Source of the DNA: 4484-232 sp964486555
Lineage (GTDB): Bacteria > Thermotogota > Thermotogae > Thermotogales > Thermotogaceae
DNA length: 56,811 bases
Direction of reading: 5' to 3'
Assembly: GCA_964486555.1 (NCBI GenBank)
Contig: CAZANP010000005.1
Coordinates: forward strand, 1 to 56,811
Shown: piece by piece, positions 42,513-51,172 of the stretch
Position numbering within the stretch: the first letter of the stretch is position 1
How the letters are laid out: the number at the start of each line of letters is the position of its first letter
Made by a program: the position numbers and the translations under genes
The notes under the pieces: model-generated
Databases searched by the model: none
What the model was told of the DNA's origin: nothing
What the model saw: the letters and a program-made list of their open reading frames with translations, nothing else

Positions 42513-42968
42513 ATGCGTTTTACAGCGGATAGGATGCTGGGAAAGCTTGCAAAGAAATTAAGGCTTCTGGGTATAGATACAGAATATTTTAAAAACGTAG
42601 ATGAAGAGGCAATACTTAAATTTTGCAAAGAAGAAGGGAGGATACTTCTTACAAGAGATAAGGAGTTGTATGAAAGAGCTCTTAAAAATAGCATCGAAGC
42701 TTTCCTTTTGAAATCCGATGATTGGAGGTCCCAATTAAAAGCGGTTCATGATAAGTTCAGAATACACGATAAACCTTACACAAGATGTTCTATATGTAAC
42801 GCTCCATTGGTTAAGGTGGAAAAAGAGGCTGTGAAGGGCAAAGTACCTGAATATGTTTATCTAACCCAAGACGAGTTCTATGAATGTCCAAAATGTCACA
42901 GGATATATTGGAGAGGAACTCACGTTGAGCACATGGAAGAAGAATTGAGAAGGGTGTTGAAAAGATGA
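42513..42968 (+). CDS. Mut7-C RNase-domain protein
   Basis: 151 residues. N-terminal PIN-like Mut7-C domain: FTADRMLGKLAKKLRLLGIDT (first acidic residue) and ILLTRDKELYERA (TRD motif). C-terminal zinc ribbon with two Cys pairs (CSICNAPL, CPKCHRIYW). The family is a predicted RNase found mostly in archaea and thermophilic bacteria; eukaryotic Mut-7 carries it at its C-terminus. The full set of acidic residues is visible. ATG after AGAGGTGTTTAGAT. The stop overlaps the histidine-kinase start by 4 nt, so it is coupled to a signalling gene without obvious reason. Confidence 0.88.
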   Translation: MRFTADRMLGKLAKKLRLLGIDTEYFKNVDEEAILKFCKEEGRILLTRDKELYERALKNSIEAFLLKSDDWRSQLKAVHDKFRIHDKPYTRCSICNAPLVKVEKEAVKGKVPEYVYLTQDEFYECPKCHRIYWRGTHVEHMEEELRRVLKR

Positions 42969-45682
42969 AGGATGTTATGGATCTTTTCCTGAAAGTTCAG
43001 GAGTTTTTGGAAAAAGGTTACAAAAGTAAGGCTATGAACGAACTTGCGAGCTTTTTAGCAGAGAACCTCAAAACAGATAAAGTTTTGATATTCCTTTACG
43101 AACCGATGAGGGAACTCTTCAGACTCGTGGGAGCCTCATCAAGCGAGTATGAAAGTTACATAGGAAAGCATAAGATACCTTCTCAAAAACTCAAAAACGG
43201 CGAGGATGAGATAAAGTTGAAAGACTTGGGTTTCAATTCTGAGGAGAAAGGAAGGATTCTACCTCTGAAATTCGGAGAAGAGGATCTTGGTTTCATCCTC
43301 GCCGTTGGTTCTGGTATGCAAAACACCACGGATGTTCTGGAAAAAGTCGGAGGAGCTTTAAGATTTTTGGCAAAGTATCGATATTTAGAAGAATCCGTTC
43401 ATAAGTATCAATTGATGTCTCGCTTCACAACTCTTTTTGAGCACACCAGAGATCTGGAGGAGTTGTATACGAAGGTTTTAAAAGTTGCCGTCGATGTTTT
43501 GGAAGCGGAGAGTGCAATGATATGGGAGAGAGAGGGTGAAGAGTACGTTCTGAAGTCTTACAGAAATTTAGAAGAGGATGCCATTTTGAGAAGAAGGGTA
43601 GAAGTTATCCATCCTTTTTTCTCAGAGTTCAAAGAGGGAACATCTTTAATACTCAATCCCGACATTTCTCTGGGATTGAATGACCTCATCGATTTGAAAT
43701 TAAAATCCGTTCTGATATCCTCATACCGTGTCAACAACGAGATAAAAGGTCTATTCGTTTTTATAAACAAGAAAGAACGGAAAGGGTACAGACCTTTCAA
43801 GAAGTTCGATGATTTCGATGTTTCACTCCTTGCAGAGATAACTAGAAGGTTTTCTCTAGCACTTTCGAGGCTCGAATACTATGAAAGGTTGAAAGAGGAA
43901 GTAGAAAAACTTGAAGAATTGAGAAAACGTCATGAAAAACTCATAGAGGTGCAGAGAGATCAACTCATGAAGATGGAAACCGTGTACAACGTGAGTCAAG
44001 CGATGAGATCCAGTTACAGTTTAACCAACGTTTACAAGATTCTCCTTCTCGGATTGATAGCGAGCAGGGGTTTCAACTTCGATAGAGCTCTCCTTCTTCT
44101 TCGCGATACCAAAAGGCAAGTTTTGATTGGAAAATTGTGGGTGGGACCCAAGGATGAAGAAGAAGCGGTATCTTTCATGGAGAAAATGAGGCAGAGATCC
44201 TTGAAGTATGGTGATATAGTTCAATACTTCAGAGAAGAAGCCATGACGTTCGATGCGAGTAGTGACCTCACCCCAAGAATAGAAGGTAAAATCTTTCATT
44301 ACAAGGGACATCCTATATTGGAAAGGGCGGTCCTCAGAAAGAGAATCGTTTACGTCAATTCCAGAATAATAGAAAGTTTTGGAGAGAACCTAAGAGACAT
44401 TCTCGACATTCTCGAAACAGAAGAGTTCATAGTCATGCCACTGGTGGGAAGATGGGATACGTTGGGTGTTGTCATAATGGATAACCGCTTCACAAAGAGG
44501 AGTATTTCGGATTCCGACCTTGAAATTCTGAAACTTCTGTCGGAAAGTGCTGGACTTGCTATAGAGAACATCATGAATTACGAAGAGCTCAGAGAAAAGA
44601 CGATTTCTCTCGAGAGACAAAAAGATCTCATAGATTATCTCAGAAGATTCAGTGAAAGTATCCTTCAAAATCTGGATGCCGTGGTGATAGTTCTTGACAG
44701 AGATGGAAAGATACTCGAATGGAACAAAAAAGCAGAACTCGTATTCGGTTATCCAAGAGAAAGGATGATAGGATCGAGACTCGAGAACCTTGGAGTGGAA
44801 TTTGAAAACATTCTTGCTGTGGCTTTGAAGGTTTTTGAGACGAAGGAAACGATAAGTATGGCCAACTACATGTTTACAATGGAAAGGGAAGAAAAATACT
44901 TCGATATAAGATTTTCTCCTCTCTGGAACCCATCCGGAACGCACATAGACGGCGTGATAATAACTTTCGAGGATGTAACGGACAGGTATAAGATGGAGCA
45001 AGAGAGGAAAAGACAGGAAAAGCTCTCCGCTCTAGGTGAAATGGCTGCAAGAGTTGCTCATGAGCTCAGAAATCCTATATCTGTGATAGGTGGTTTCATA
45101 AAGAGGATGAAAAAACACATAGATGAGCCCGAAACTCTGGCAAGGTACATAGAAATAGTTCTGAATGAGCTGGAACGGTTGGAGAGAATCGTTAGTGAAA
45201 TCCTCGAATTCAGTAGAGAAGCGAGAAAGTTGGAATACACGGAGTTCAACATAAACGATCTAGTGAGGGAAGTCTACACCCTTTTCGAAGATCCTATAAA
45301 TAAGAAGAATATAAAATTCCAGTTCGATACGAGAAGAGAAAACATAACAGTTTTTGCAGATAGAATAAGGATAAAACAGGTTCTCATAAATCTCATACAG
45401 AACGCTATAGACGCCACACCTGAAAATGGTAATATAAGAATTAAAACGGAAGATATGTTTGAAAGGGTTCGTGTATCCGTGTGGAACAGTGGATCGTCAA
45501 TTCCAAAGCATATACAGGATAAGATCTTTCAACCCTTCTTCACGACTAAGATTCAAGGAACAGGACTGGGGTTATCGATATGTAAAAAGATCGTGGAAGA
45601 CGAGCACAACGGCTCCATATGGGTGGAAAGTGACGAAGAAGGAACCGACTTTATCTTTGAAATCCCCAAAAAAGGAGAGTGA
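42965..45682 (+). CDS. Soluble multi-GAF/PAS sensor histidine kinase
   Basis: 905 residues without any membrane segment, so a cytosolic sensor. Order: GAF-like region about 10-135, GAF about 155-300, coiled coil about 300-345 (YYERLKEEVEKLEELRKRHE), a third GAF about 350-540, PAS about 570-680 (VVIVLDRDGKILEWNKKAEL), HisKA with the phospho-His in RVAHELRNPISV, and HATPase with N box LINLIQNAIDATPE, G1 WNSGSSIP and G2 FTTKIQGTGLGLSICKKI. The G1 box has Asn where Asp is usual, a known variant. The receiver gene follows 4 nt later. Its ligands are unknown; GAF domains often bind cyclic nucleotides, haem or small molecules. Confidence 0.9.
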   Translation: MKDVMDLFLKVQEFLEKGYKSKAMNELASFLAENLKTDKVLIFLYEPMRELFRLVGASSSEYESYIGKHKIPSQKLKNGEDEIKLKDLGFNSEEKGRILPLKFGEEDLGFILAVGSGMQNTTDVLEKVGGALRFLAKYRYLEESVHKYQLMSRFTTLFEHTRDLEELYTKVLKVAVDVLEAESAMIWEREGEEYVLKSYRNLEEDAILRRRVEVIHPFFSEFKEGTSLILNPDISLGLNDLIDLKLKSVLISSYRVNNEIKGLFVFINKKERKGYRPFKKFDDFDVSLLAEITRRFSLALSRLEYYERLKEEVEKLEELRKRHEKLIEVQRDQLMKMETVYNVSQAMRSSYSLTNVYKILLLGLIASRGFNFDRALLLLRDTKRQVLIGKLWVGPKDEEEAVSFMEKMRQRSLKYGDIVQYFREEAMTFDASSDLTPRIEGKIFHYKGHPILERAVLRKRIVYVNSRIIESFGENLRDILDILETEEFIVMPLVGRWDTLGVVIMDNRFTKRSISDSDLEILKLLSESAGLAIENIMNYEELREKTISLERQKDLIDYLRRFSESILQNLDAVVIVLDRDGKILEWNKKAELVFGYPRERMIGSRLENLGVEFENILAVALKVFETKETISMANYMFTMEREEKYFDIRFSPLWNPSGTHIDGVIITFEDVTDRYKMEQERKRQEKLSALGEMAARVAHELRNPISVIGGFIKRMKKHIDEPETLARYIEIVLNELERLERIVSEILEFSREARKLEYTEFNINDLVREVYTLFEDPINKKNIKFQFDTRRENITVFADRIRIKQVLINLIQNAIDATPENGNIRIKTEDMFERVRVSVWNSGSSIPKHIQDKIFQPFFTTKIQGTGLGLSICKKIVEDEHNGSIWVESDEEGTDFIFEIPKKGE

Positions 45683-45686
45683 GAAA

Positions 45687-46043
45687 ATGGGAAAGAGGAT
45701 TTTAATAGTTGAGGATGAACCCAACATGAGATTGTTGATAAGGGAAGAACTGGAAGAAGAAGGGTACGATGTGGAAGAAGCATCGAATGGTGAAGAAGCC
45801 TTGGAGAAGTTCAAAGAGACCGAATACGACCTCGTAACTATAGATATAGAGATGCCTGGCATGAATGGATTAGAACTTGCAGGAAGAATCAGGGAAATGA
45901 AAAAGGATGCGAAGATAATCCTCTTAACAGCATACTCTCATTATAAAGGAGATCTATCATCTTGGGCAGCCGATGCCTATATCATAAAATCCATGGATTT
46001 CCAGGAATTGAAGGATACGGTGAACAAATTATTATCGGAGTGA
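45687..46043 (+). CDS. Single-domain response regulator (receiver only)
   Basis: 118 residues: a complete CheY-like receiver with acidic pocket E9/D10, phospho-acceptor D53 in VTIDIEMPGM, switch Thr in ILLTAYSHY and Lys in YIIKSMD. There is no output domain. ATG at 45687 after AGGAGAGTGAGAAA; a longer open frame upstream lies inside the kinase gene and is a shadow. Cognate partner of the GAF kinase by position. Output probably goes through protein-protein contact or a phosphorelay; the window offers PilT and the MCP as motility neighbours but no direct link. Confidence 0.9.
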   Translation: MGKRILIVEDEPNMRLLIREELEEEGYDVEEASNGEEALEKFKETEYDLVTIDIEMPGMNGLELAGRIREMKKDAKIILLTAYSHYKGDLSSWAADAYIIKSMDFQELKDTVNKLLSE

Positions 46044-46059
46044 ACGGGAGGTGGCGAAT

Positions 46060-48813
46060 TTGGATTACAAGGAAACGTTGAATCTTCCAAGAACAAAATT
46101 CCCAATGAAAGCGAATCTAACAAAGAAAGAGAAGGAAATCTTGAAAGCATGGGAGGACATGGATATTTACAATTACGTTTTAAAAACCAGAGAGGATCAT
46201 CCTCTCTTTATTCTACATGATGGGCCACCATACGCAAACGGTCATATACACCTTGGAACGGCCATGAACAAGATATTGAAAGACATTGTGATGAAATACA
46301 AAACCATGAGAGGATACAAGGTACCTTACATACCAGGTTGGGACACACATGGACTTCCCATAGAACACAGGGTATCTCAAGAATTGGGAGAGAAAGTGAA
46401 GAATATGACACCTTCTCAGATAAGAGACGAGTGTGAAAAATTTGCGAGGAAGTTCGTTGAGATACAGAAGGAAGAATTCAAAAGGCTTGGAGTCAGGGGA
46501 GATTGGGAAAATCCATATTTAACCTTGAGCCCAGATTACGAAGCCAAGATTCTGAAGATATTCAATTCCTTGGTGAAAAGCGGAAACGTCTACAGAGCCA
46601 GGAAACCCATTTATTGGTGTCCTCACTGTAAAACAGCTTTAGCAGAAGCTGAGATAGAATACTACGATCATACCTCGCCTTCCATATACGTCAAGTTCCG
46701 CATGAAGGATGAGGAAAACACTTACATCTTGATATGGACGACCACTCCATGGACATTACCTGCAAATGTAGGAATAGCAGTTCATCCAGAATACGATTAC
46801 GTTTTGATTTCTGTAAATGGAGAAAAATGGATTCTGGCAAAGGATCTTCTGAAAAATTTCATGAAAGAGCTCGAGATAAAGGATTACAAGGTACTTAAAG
46901 TCTTCTCTGGGAAAGAACTCGAAGGTAAAAAAGCTATCCATCCGCTTTACGATAGAGAATCTCTCGTAATATTAGCAGATTACGTCGCCATGGATACGGG
47001 AACAGGATGTGTTCATATAGCACCGGGTCATGGTGAAGAAGACTACATCTATGGACATCTGAAATACAATCTTCCCGTTTTATCACCCGTCGACGATGAA
47101 GGTGTCTTCACGGAAGAAGCTGGAAGATACGCGGGTATGTTCATAGAGGATGCCAACGAGGAGATAATAAAGGATCTGGAGGAGAAAGGAGCACTTCTGA
47201 AATACTCCAAGGTTACGCATTCCTATCCGCATTGCTGGAGATGTAAAAATCCTGTTATGTTCAGAGCGGTGAAACAGTGGTTCATTTCGATGGATGAAAA
47301 TGACCTGAGAAACAAGGTTTTGGAAGAGATAGAAAACGTTAAGTGGATTCCTGAGTGGGGTGAGAACAGGATAAGGTCCATGGTGGAAGAAAGACCAGAT
47401 TGGTGTATCTCAAGACAGAGAGTTTGGGGAACACCAATACCGGCTTTCGTCTGTGAAGATTGCGGAGAAGAGATTCTGGATCCAAAAATCATCGAAAAAT
47501 TCATCGAAATAGTTGAAAAAGAAGGAACGAACGCCTGGTTCAAAATGTCTGAGAAAGAACTGTTACCAGAGGGTTACAGATGCCCCAAATGTGGTTCCAC
47601 CAATCTTAAGAAGATGATAGATACTCTGGATGTCTGGATAGATTCGGGCTCATCCTTCGAATATGTACTGAGCAAGGAAGACCACAGGTTCCCAGCTGAT
47701 ATGTATCTTGAAGGGAGCGATCAGCACAGAGGATGGTTCCAATCCTCCATATTCCTATCGGTAGCCTACAGAGGGAAGGCTCCTTACAGAGAGGTTCTAA
47801 CCCATGGATTCATAAAAGATGAGTTGGGAAGGAAAATGAGTAAATCCCTGGGAAACGTCATAGATCCCATGGAAGTTGTTGAAAAATTCGGTGCCGATGT
47901 TTTAAGGTTGTGGTTATCTAGCAGTGACTACTTCGATGATATAAGGATCTCGATGAAGATAGTGGAGCAACAGGCAGAGGTCTACAGGAAAATAAGAAAC
48001 ACGATAAGATTCATCCTGGGGAATCTTCATGACTTCGATCCTGTGGAAGACAAGGTTGACTTCAAGGATCTTCTACCCATAGACAAGTGGGCACTCTCCA
48101 GACTTCAAAGGATCATTAAGGAAGTGACAGAAGCCTATGACAGATACGAATTTTCAAGAGTCTACAACATGATGAATAGATATTGCTCTGTGGAGCTCAG
48201 TTCCATCTATCTCGATATCATAAAAGATAGATTGTACGTTGAAGCAAAGGACTCTATATACAGAAGATCTGCCCAGACTGTACTTCACGAAATTTTAATT
48301 TCCCTGACAAAGATGTTAGCTCCGATTCTAACGTTCACCATGGAAGAGGTTTATCAGTATTTCCATGAAAAGGATAGAAAATACAAGACAGTACAAGCTG
48401 AGACATGGCCTGAATACAAGGAGGATCTCGTTGACGAGGAAATTCTAAATCTGTTTGATGCCCTTCTAAGAGTCAGAGAGGACGTGTTGAAAGCTTTAGA
48501 GGAAGAGAGACAAAAAGGTCTTATAGGTCACTCTCTAGATGCCAAAGTCTCCATAAAACCCAAGAATGAAAGAATTAAAAAGGTTCTGGAAGGATCATCT
48601 TCTTTCCTGGAGGAATTCTTCATCGTTTCTCAAGTTGAGATATCAAACGATGTGGACGGGATCGAAGGTGAAGAAGTCGTGGTGAATGTTGAAAAGGCCA
48701 ATGGCAGGAAATGTCAAAGATGCTGGAAATATCACCCGGATGTTGGGAAGGATCCAGAATATCCGGATGTGTGTCCAAGATGTTCCGCCGTTCTGAGGGG
48801 TGAGAGAAGATGA
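46060..48813 (+). CDS. ileS: Isoleucyl-tRNA synthetase
   Basis: 917 residues, class I aminoacyl-tRNA synthetase. HIGH-type motif in GPPYANGHIHLGTAMNKI, CP1 editing domain with TTTPWTLPANVG and DTGTGCVHIAPGHGEEDY, GSDQHRGWFQSS, KMSKS motif GRKMSKSLGNV, anticodon-binding helical domain, and a C-terminal zinc finger (CQRCWKYHPD, then CPRCSAVL). The zinc-bearing C-terminus marks the bacterial IleS type. Start: GGGAGG is followed by TGGCGAAT and TTG at 46060, giving DYKETLNLPRT; a GTG at 46051 overlaps the ribosome site. No T-box leader is present. Confidence 0.95.
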   Translation: MDYKETLNLPRTKFPMKANLTKKEKEILKAWEDMDIYNYVLKTREDHPLFILHDGPPYANGHIHLGTAMNKILKDIVMKYKTMRGYKVPYIPGWDTHGLPIEHRVSQELGEKVKNMTPSQIRDECEKFARKFVEIQKEEFKRLGVRGDWENPYLTLSPDYEAKILKIFNSLVKSGNVYRARKPIYWCPHCKTALAEAEIEYYDHTSPSIYVKFRMKDEENTYILIWTTTPWTLPANVGIAVHPEYDYVLISVNGEKWILAKDLLKNFMKELEIKDYKVLKVFSGKELEGKKAIHPLYDRESLVILADYVAMDTGTGCVHIAPGHGEEDYIYGHLKYNLPVLSPVDDEGVFTEEAGRYAGMFIEDANEEIIKDLEEKGALLKYSKVTHSYPHCWRCKNPVMFRAVKQWFISMDENDLRNKVLEEIENVKWIPEWGENRIRSMVEERPDWCISRQRVWGTPIPAFVCEDCGEEILDPKIIEKFIEIVEKEGTNAWFKMSEKELLPEGYRCPKCGSTNLKKMIDTLDVWIDSGSSFEYVLSKEDHRFPADMYLEGSDQHRGWFQSSIFLSVAYRGKAPYREVLTHGFIKDELGRKMSKSLGNVIDPMEVVEKFGADVLRLWLSSSDYFDDIRISMKIVEQQAEVYRKIRNTIRFILGNLHDFDPVEDKVDFKDLLPIDKWALSRLQRIIKEVTEAYDRYEFSRVYNMMNRYCSVELSSIYLDIIKDRLYVEAKDSIYRRSAQTVLHEILISLTKMLAPILTFTMEEVYQYFHEKDRKYKTVQAETWPEYKEDLVDEEILNLFDALLRVREDVLKALEEERQKGLIGHSLDAKVSIKPKNERIKKVLEGSSSFLEEFFIVSQVEISNDVDGIEGEEVVVNVEKANGRKCQRCWKYHPDVGKDPEYPDVCPRCSAVLRGERR

Positions 48814-49883
48814 GCGAAGTTGCAACGCTCAGCCTGTCGAATCTCATAGCAACCGCTTACAGCATGAGAGCAACGGACGTTCACATATCGGTGGGATGTC
48901 GCCCTGTGTTCAGAATAGACGGTAAACTCGTTCCTCAGAGAAATTACCCCATAATGAACAAAGAAATGATAATGGATCTGCTGAGGGATCTGTTTGCTCA
49001 GTTGAGAATAGACCCTTCCAAGAAGAAAGAATGGGATTTTTCTTTCACAGTTGGTGATGCCATAAGAGTGAGAGGAAATTTCTTTTACGAAAGGAGGAAT
49101 CCCGCTGTTGCTTTCAGGCTTATTCCAAAGAAGATAAGAACTTTCGAGGAATTGGGACTTCCTGAAATACTCAAGGATTTCGCTAGTTCTAAGTATGGCT
49201 TGATACTCGTTGCGGGACCAACGGGGAGTGGAAAATCCACAACTCTCGCTGCGATGATAGATTACATCAACGAGAACAATCCGTACCATATCATCACGAT
49301 AGAAGATCCAATAGAATACGTCTTCACGAACAAGCAATCGATAATTCATCAGAGAGAACTTGGTCAAGACACTGAATCTTTCCTTGACGGGTTGAAATAC
49401 GCTCTGAGACAGGATCCAGACGTTATACTCGTTGGCGAGATGAGAGATCTGGATACCATGGCTCTGGCTTTGACAGCCGCCGAGACGGGTCATCTGGTTC
49501 TTTCAACGGTCCATACGAATTCAGCCGCATCGGCACCTGAACGAATAATAGATGTCTTTCCTGCCCACCAGCAAAAGCAGATAGCGATACAGCTTGCCAA
49601 CACACTCATCGCCGTCATCTATCAAAGGCTTCTTCCAAAGGCTACTGGGATGGGATTTACCCCCATTCTTGAGATAATGGTGGGAACACCGGCTGTTAAG
49701 AATCTTATAAGAGAGAACAAGCTCCATCAGCTTGAATCCGTGATACAAGCGAGTGCAAAGCATGGAATGGTACTGTTCGATGACGCCCTGATAAGTGCTT
49801 ACATGAAAGGTTTAATAACCAAGGAAACTGCCCTCGAATTTGCAAGAAACCCTGAAGAAGTGAAAAGGAGGATTGGTTTCTGA
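48810..49883 (+). CDS. pilT: Type IV pilus retraction ATPase PilT
   Basis: 357 residues. Hexameric ATPase that pulls back type IV pili. N-terminal SNLIATAYSMRATDVHISVG, Walker A VAGPTGSGKSTTLAAMIDYI (GPTGSGKST), Asp box ITIEDPIEYVF, Walker B RQDPDVILVGEMRDLDTM, His box GHLVLSTVHTNSA, and near the C-terminus the PilT AIRNLIRE-like element TPAVKNLIRENKLHQ. The last differs from PilB and supports PilT. ATGA overlap with ileS. Other pilus genes are not in the window. Confidence 0.93.
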   Translation: MSEVATLSLSNLIATAYSMRATDVHISVGCRPVFRIDGKLVPQRNYPIMNKEMIMDLLRDLFAQLRIDPSKKKEWDFSFTVGDAIRVRGNFFYERRNPAVAFRLIPKKIRTFEELGLPEILKDFASSKYGLILVAGPTGSGKSTTLAAMIDYINENNPYHIITIEDPIEYVFTNKQSIIHQRELGQDTESFLDGLKYALRQDPDVILVGEMRDLDTMALALTAAETGHLVLSTVHTNSAASAPERIIDVFPAHQQKQIAIQLANTLIAVIYQRLLPKATGMGFTPILEIMVGTPAVKNLIRENKLHQLESVIQASAKHGMVLFDDALISAYMKGLITKETALEFARNPEEVKRRIGF

Positions 49884-50923
49884 TGAAGCTTCAGGATCTT
49901 TCAAGATACATGGACAGCATCAGAGAAAGAATGAAGGAATTGGAAAACAGCTTTGCAGAGAAGCTCTCTGCCGATGAGATAAAAAGATTGTCTAAGGAAT
50001 ATACAAGATGCCAAGAAATTCTGGAAACCTACAAAAAGCTCCTTGATCTGGAAGAGGAGATAGAACTCTGGAAAGAGGAAGATATGGATGAAGCCATGAA
50101 GTTGGAGAGGAAAAAAGAGAAGTTGTTCCAGCAGTTCCTCCTACTTCTACTTCCCGAGGAAAAACTCAGAGGCAACGTGATAATGGAGATAAGGGCGGGA
50201 GCTGGAGGAGAAGAAGCAGCGCTCTTTGCCAGTGACCTGTTCAGAATGTACTACAAGTACGCTGAAAAGAAGGGATGGGAGGTTGAGATCGCAAGTTTCA
50301 ACGAAACGGATCTTGGAGGATTCAAAGAAATAGTGTTTTTCGTCAAGGGGAAAGATGCGTTCAGAAGGTTGAAATATGAAAGTGGTGTTCACAGGGTTCA
50401 GAGAATACCTGTGACAGAATCTGGAGGCAGAATCCACACATCAACGGCAACGGTTGCAGTACTTCCAGAAGTGGAAGAGGTGGAGATCGAAATAAAACCT
50501 GATGACTTAAAAATAGAGACTTTCAGAGCATCTGGGAAGGGTGGTCAATACGTCAACAAAACTGAATCTGCTGTGAGAATAACCCACATCCCAACGGGTA
50601 TAACAGTTTCATGCCAGAATGAAAGGTCTCAACACCAAAACAAGCAAACAGCTTTGAGGATTCTAAGGGCGAGACTTTATCAATTGTACAAGAAGAAAGC
50701 TCAGGAAGAGATATCAGCTGAAAGGAAAAAACAGATAGGCACAGGTGACAGGAGTGAGAAGATAAGAACCTACAATTTCCCTCAAAACAGAGTAACAGAT
50801 CACAGGATAAACTACACATCCTACAGACTGGATGAGATTTTAAACGGAGATCTCGACGAAATCATAAATAAGCTTCTTGAAAAAGAGCTCATGGATATTA
50901 TGGAAAATACAAAGATAGCGTGA
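49883..50923 (+). CDS. prfA: Peptide chain release factor 1
   Basis: 346 residues. Reads UAA/UAG and releases the peptide. PxT anticodon-like tripeptide is in RIPVTESGGRIHTSTAT (PVT, as in RF1, not SPF of RF2). The GGQ loop is in FRASGKGGQYVNKTESAV. A long helical N-terminal domain and the C-terminal helix (INYTSYRLDEILNGDLDEII) are as usual. ATG overlaps the pilT stop. The HemK/PrmC methylase gene that often follows is not here; a terminator lies 220 nt downstream. Two in-frame UAGs in the decayed gene at 60-505 are ordinary nonsense codons given a working RF1. Confidence 0.96.
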   Translation: MKLQDLSRYMDSIRERMKELENSFAEKLSADEIKRLSKEYTRCQEILETYKKLLDLEEEIELWKEEDMDEAMKLERKKEKLFQQFLLLLLPEEKLRGNVIMEIRAGAGGEEAALFASDLFRMYYKYAEKKGWEVEIASFNETDLGGFKEIVFFVKGKDAFRRLKYESGVHRVQRIPVTESGGRIHTSTATVAVLPEVEEVEIEIKPDDLKIETFRASGKGGQYVNKTESAVRITHIPTGITVSCQNERSQHQNKQTALRILRARLYQLYKKKAQEEISAERKKQIGTGDRSEKIRTYNFPQNRVTDHRINYTSYRLDEILNGDLDEIINKLLEKELMDIMENTKIA

Positions 50924-51144
50924 AAGTGGGCTCGATCTATCCCCTAGACAAGATAATGTGGAGTTAAATGGCTGGAGTGGTTTGAGTCTTCTTTCTTAAG
51001 TTTCGCCACCCGGATGTTTATTTTTCCGTGATTTCCTGAGGCGTCTCTGTCATTCGAAAGTGTTCTTAGTTGGTGTTTTGTTAAACTCATACTCAACGAA
51101 GGGAGAAATCATAGAGCTTGATAACCTTTACATCAGAATGCATT

Positions 51145-51172
51145 AAAAAAGCCCGCATGACGCGGGCCTTTT
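51145..51172. terminator. Bidirectional terminator between prfA and the MCP gene
   Basis: GC-rich stem GCCCGC/GCGGGC with loop ATGAC (51151-51167), preceded by AAAAAA and followed by TTTT, so it can act on both strands for the convergent genes. Confidence 0.88.

Noticed and set aside
46044..46059. T-box leader before ileS
   Set aside because: Only 16 nt separate the receiver gene from the ileS start; no room for a leader.
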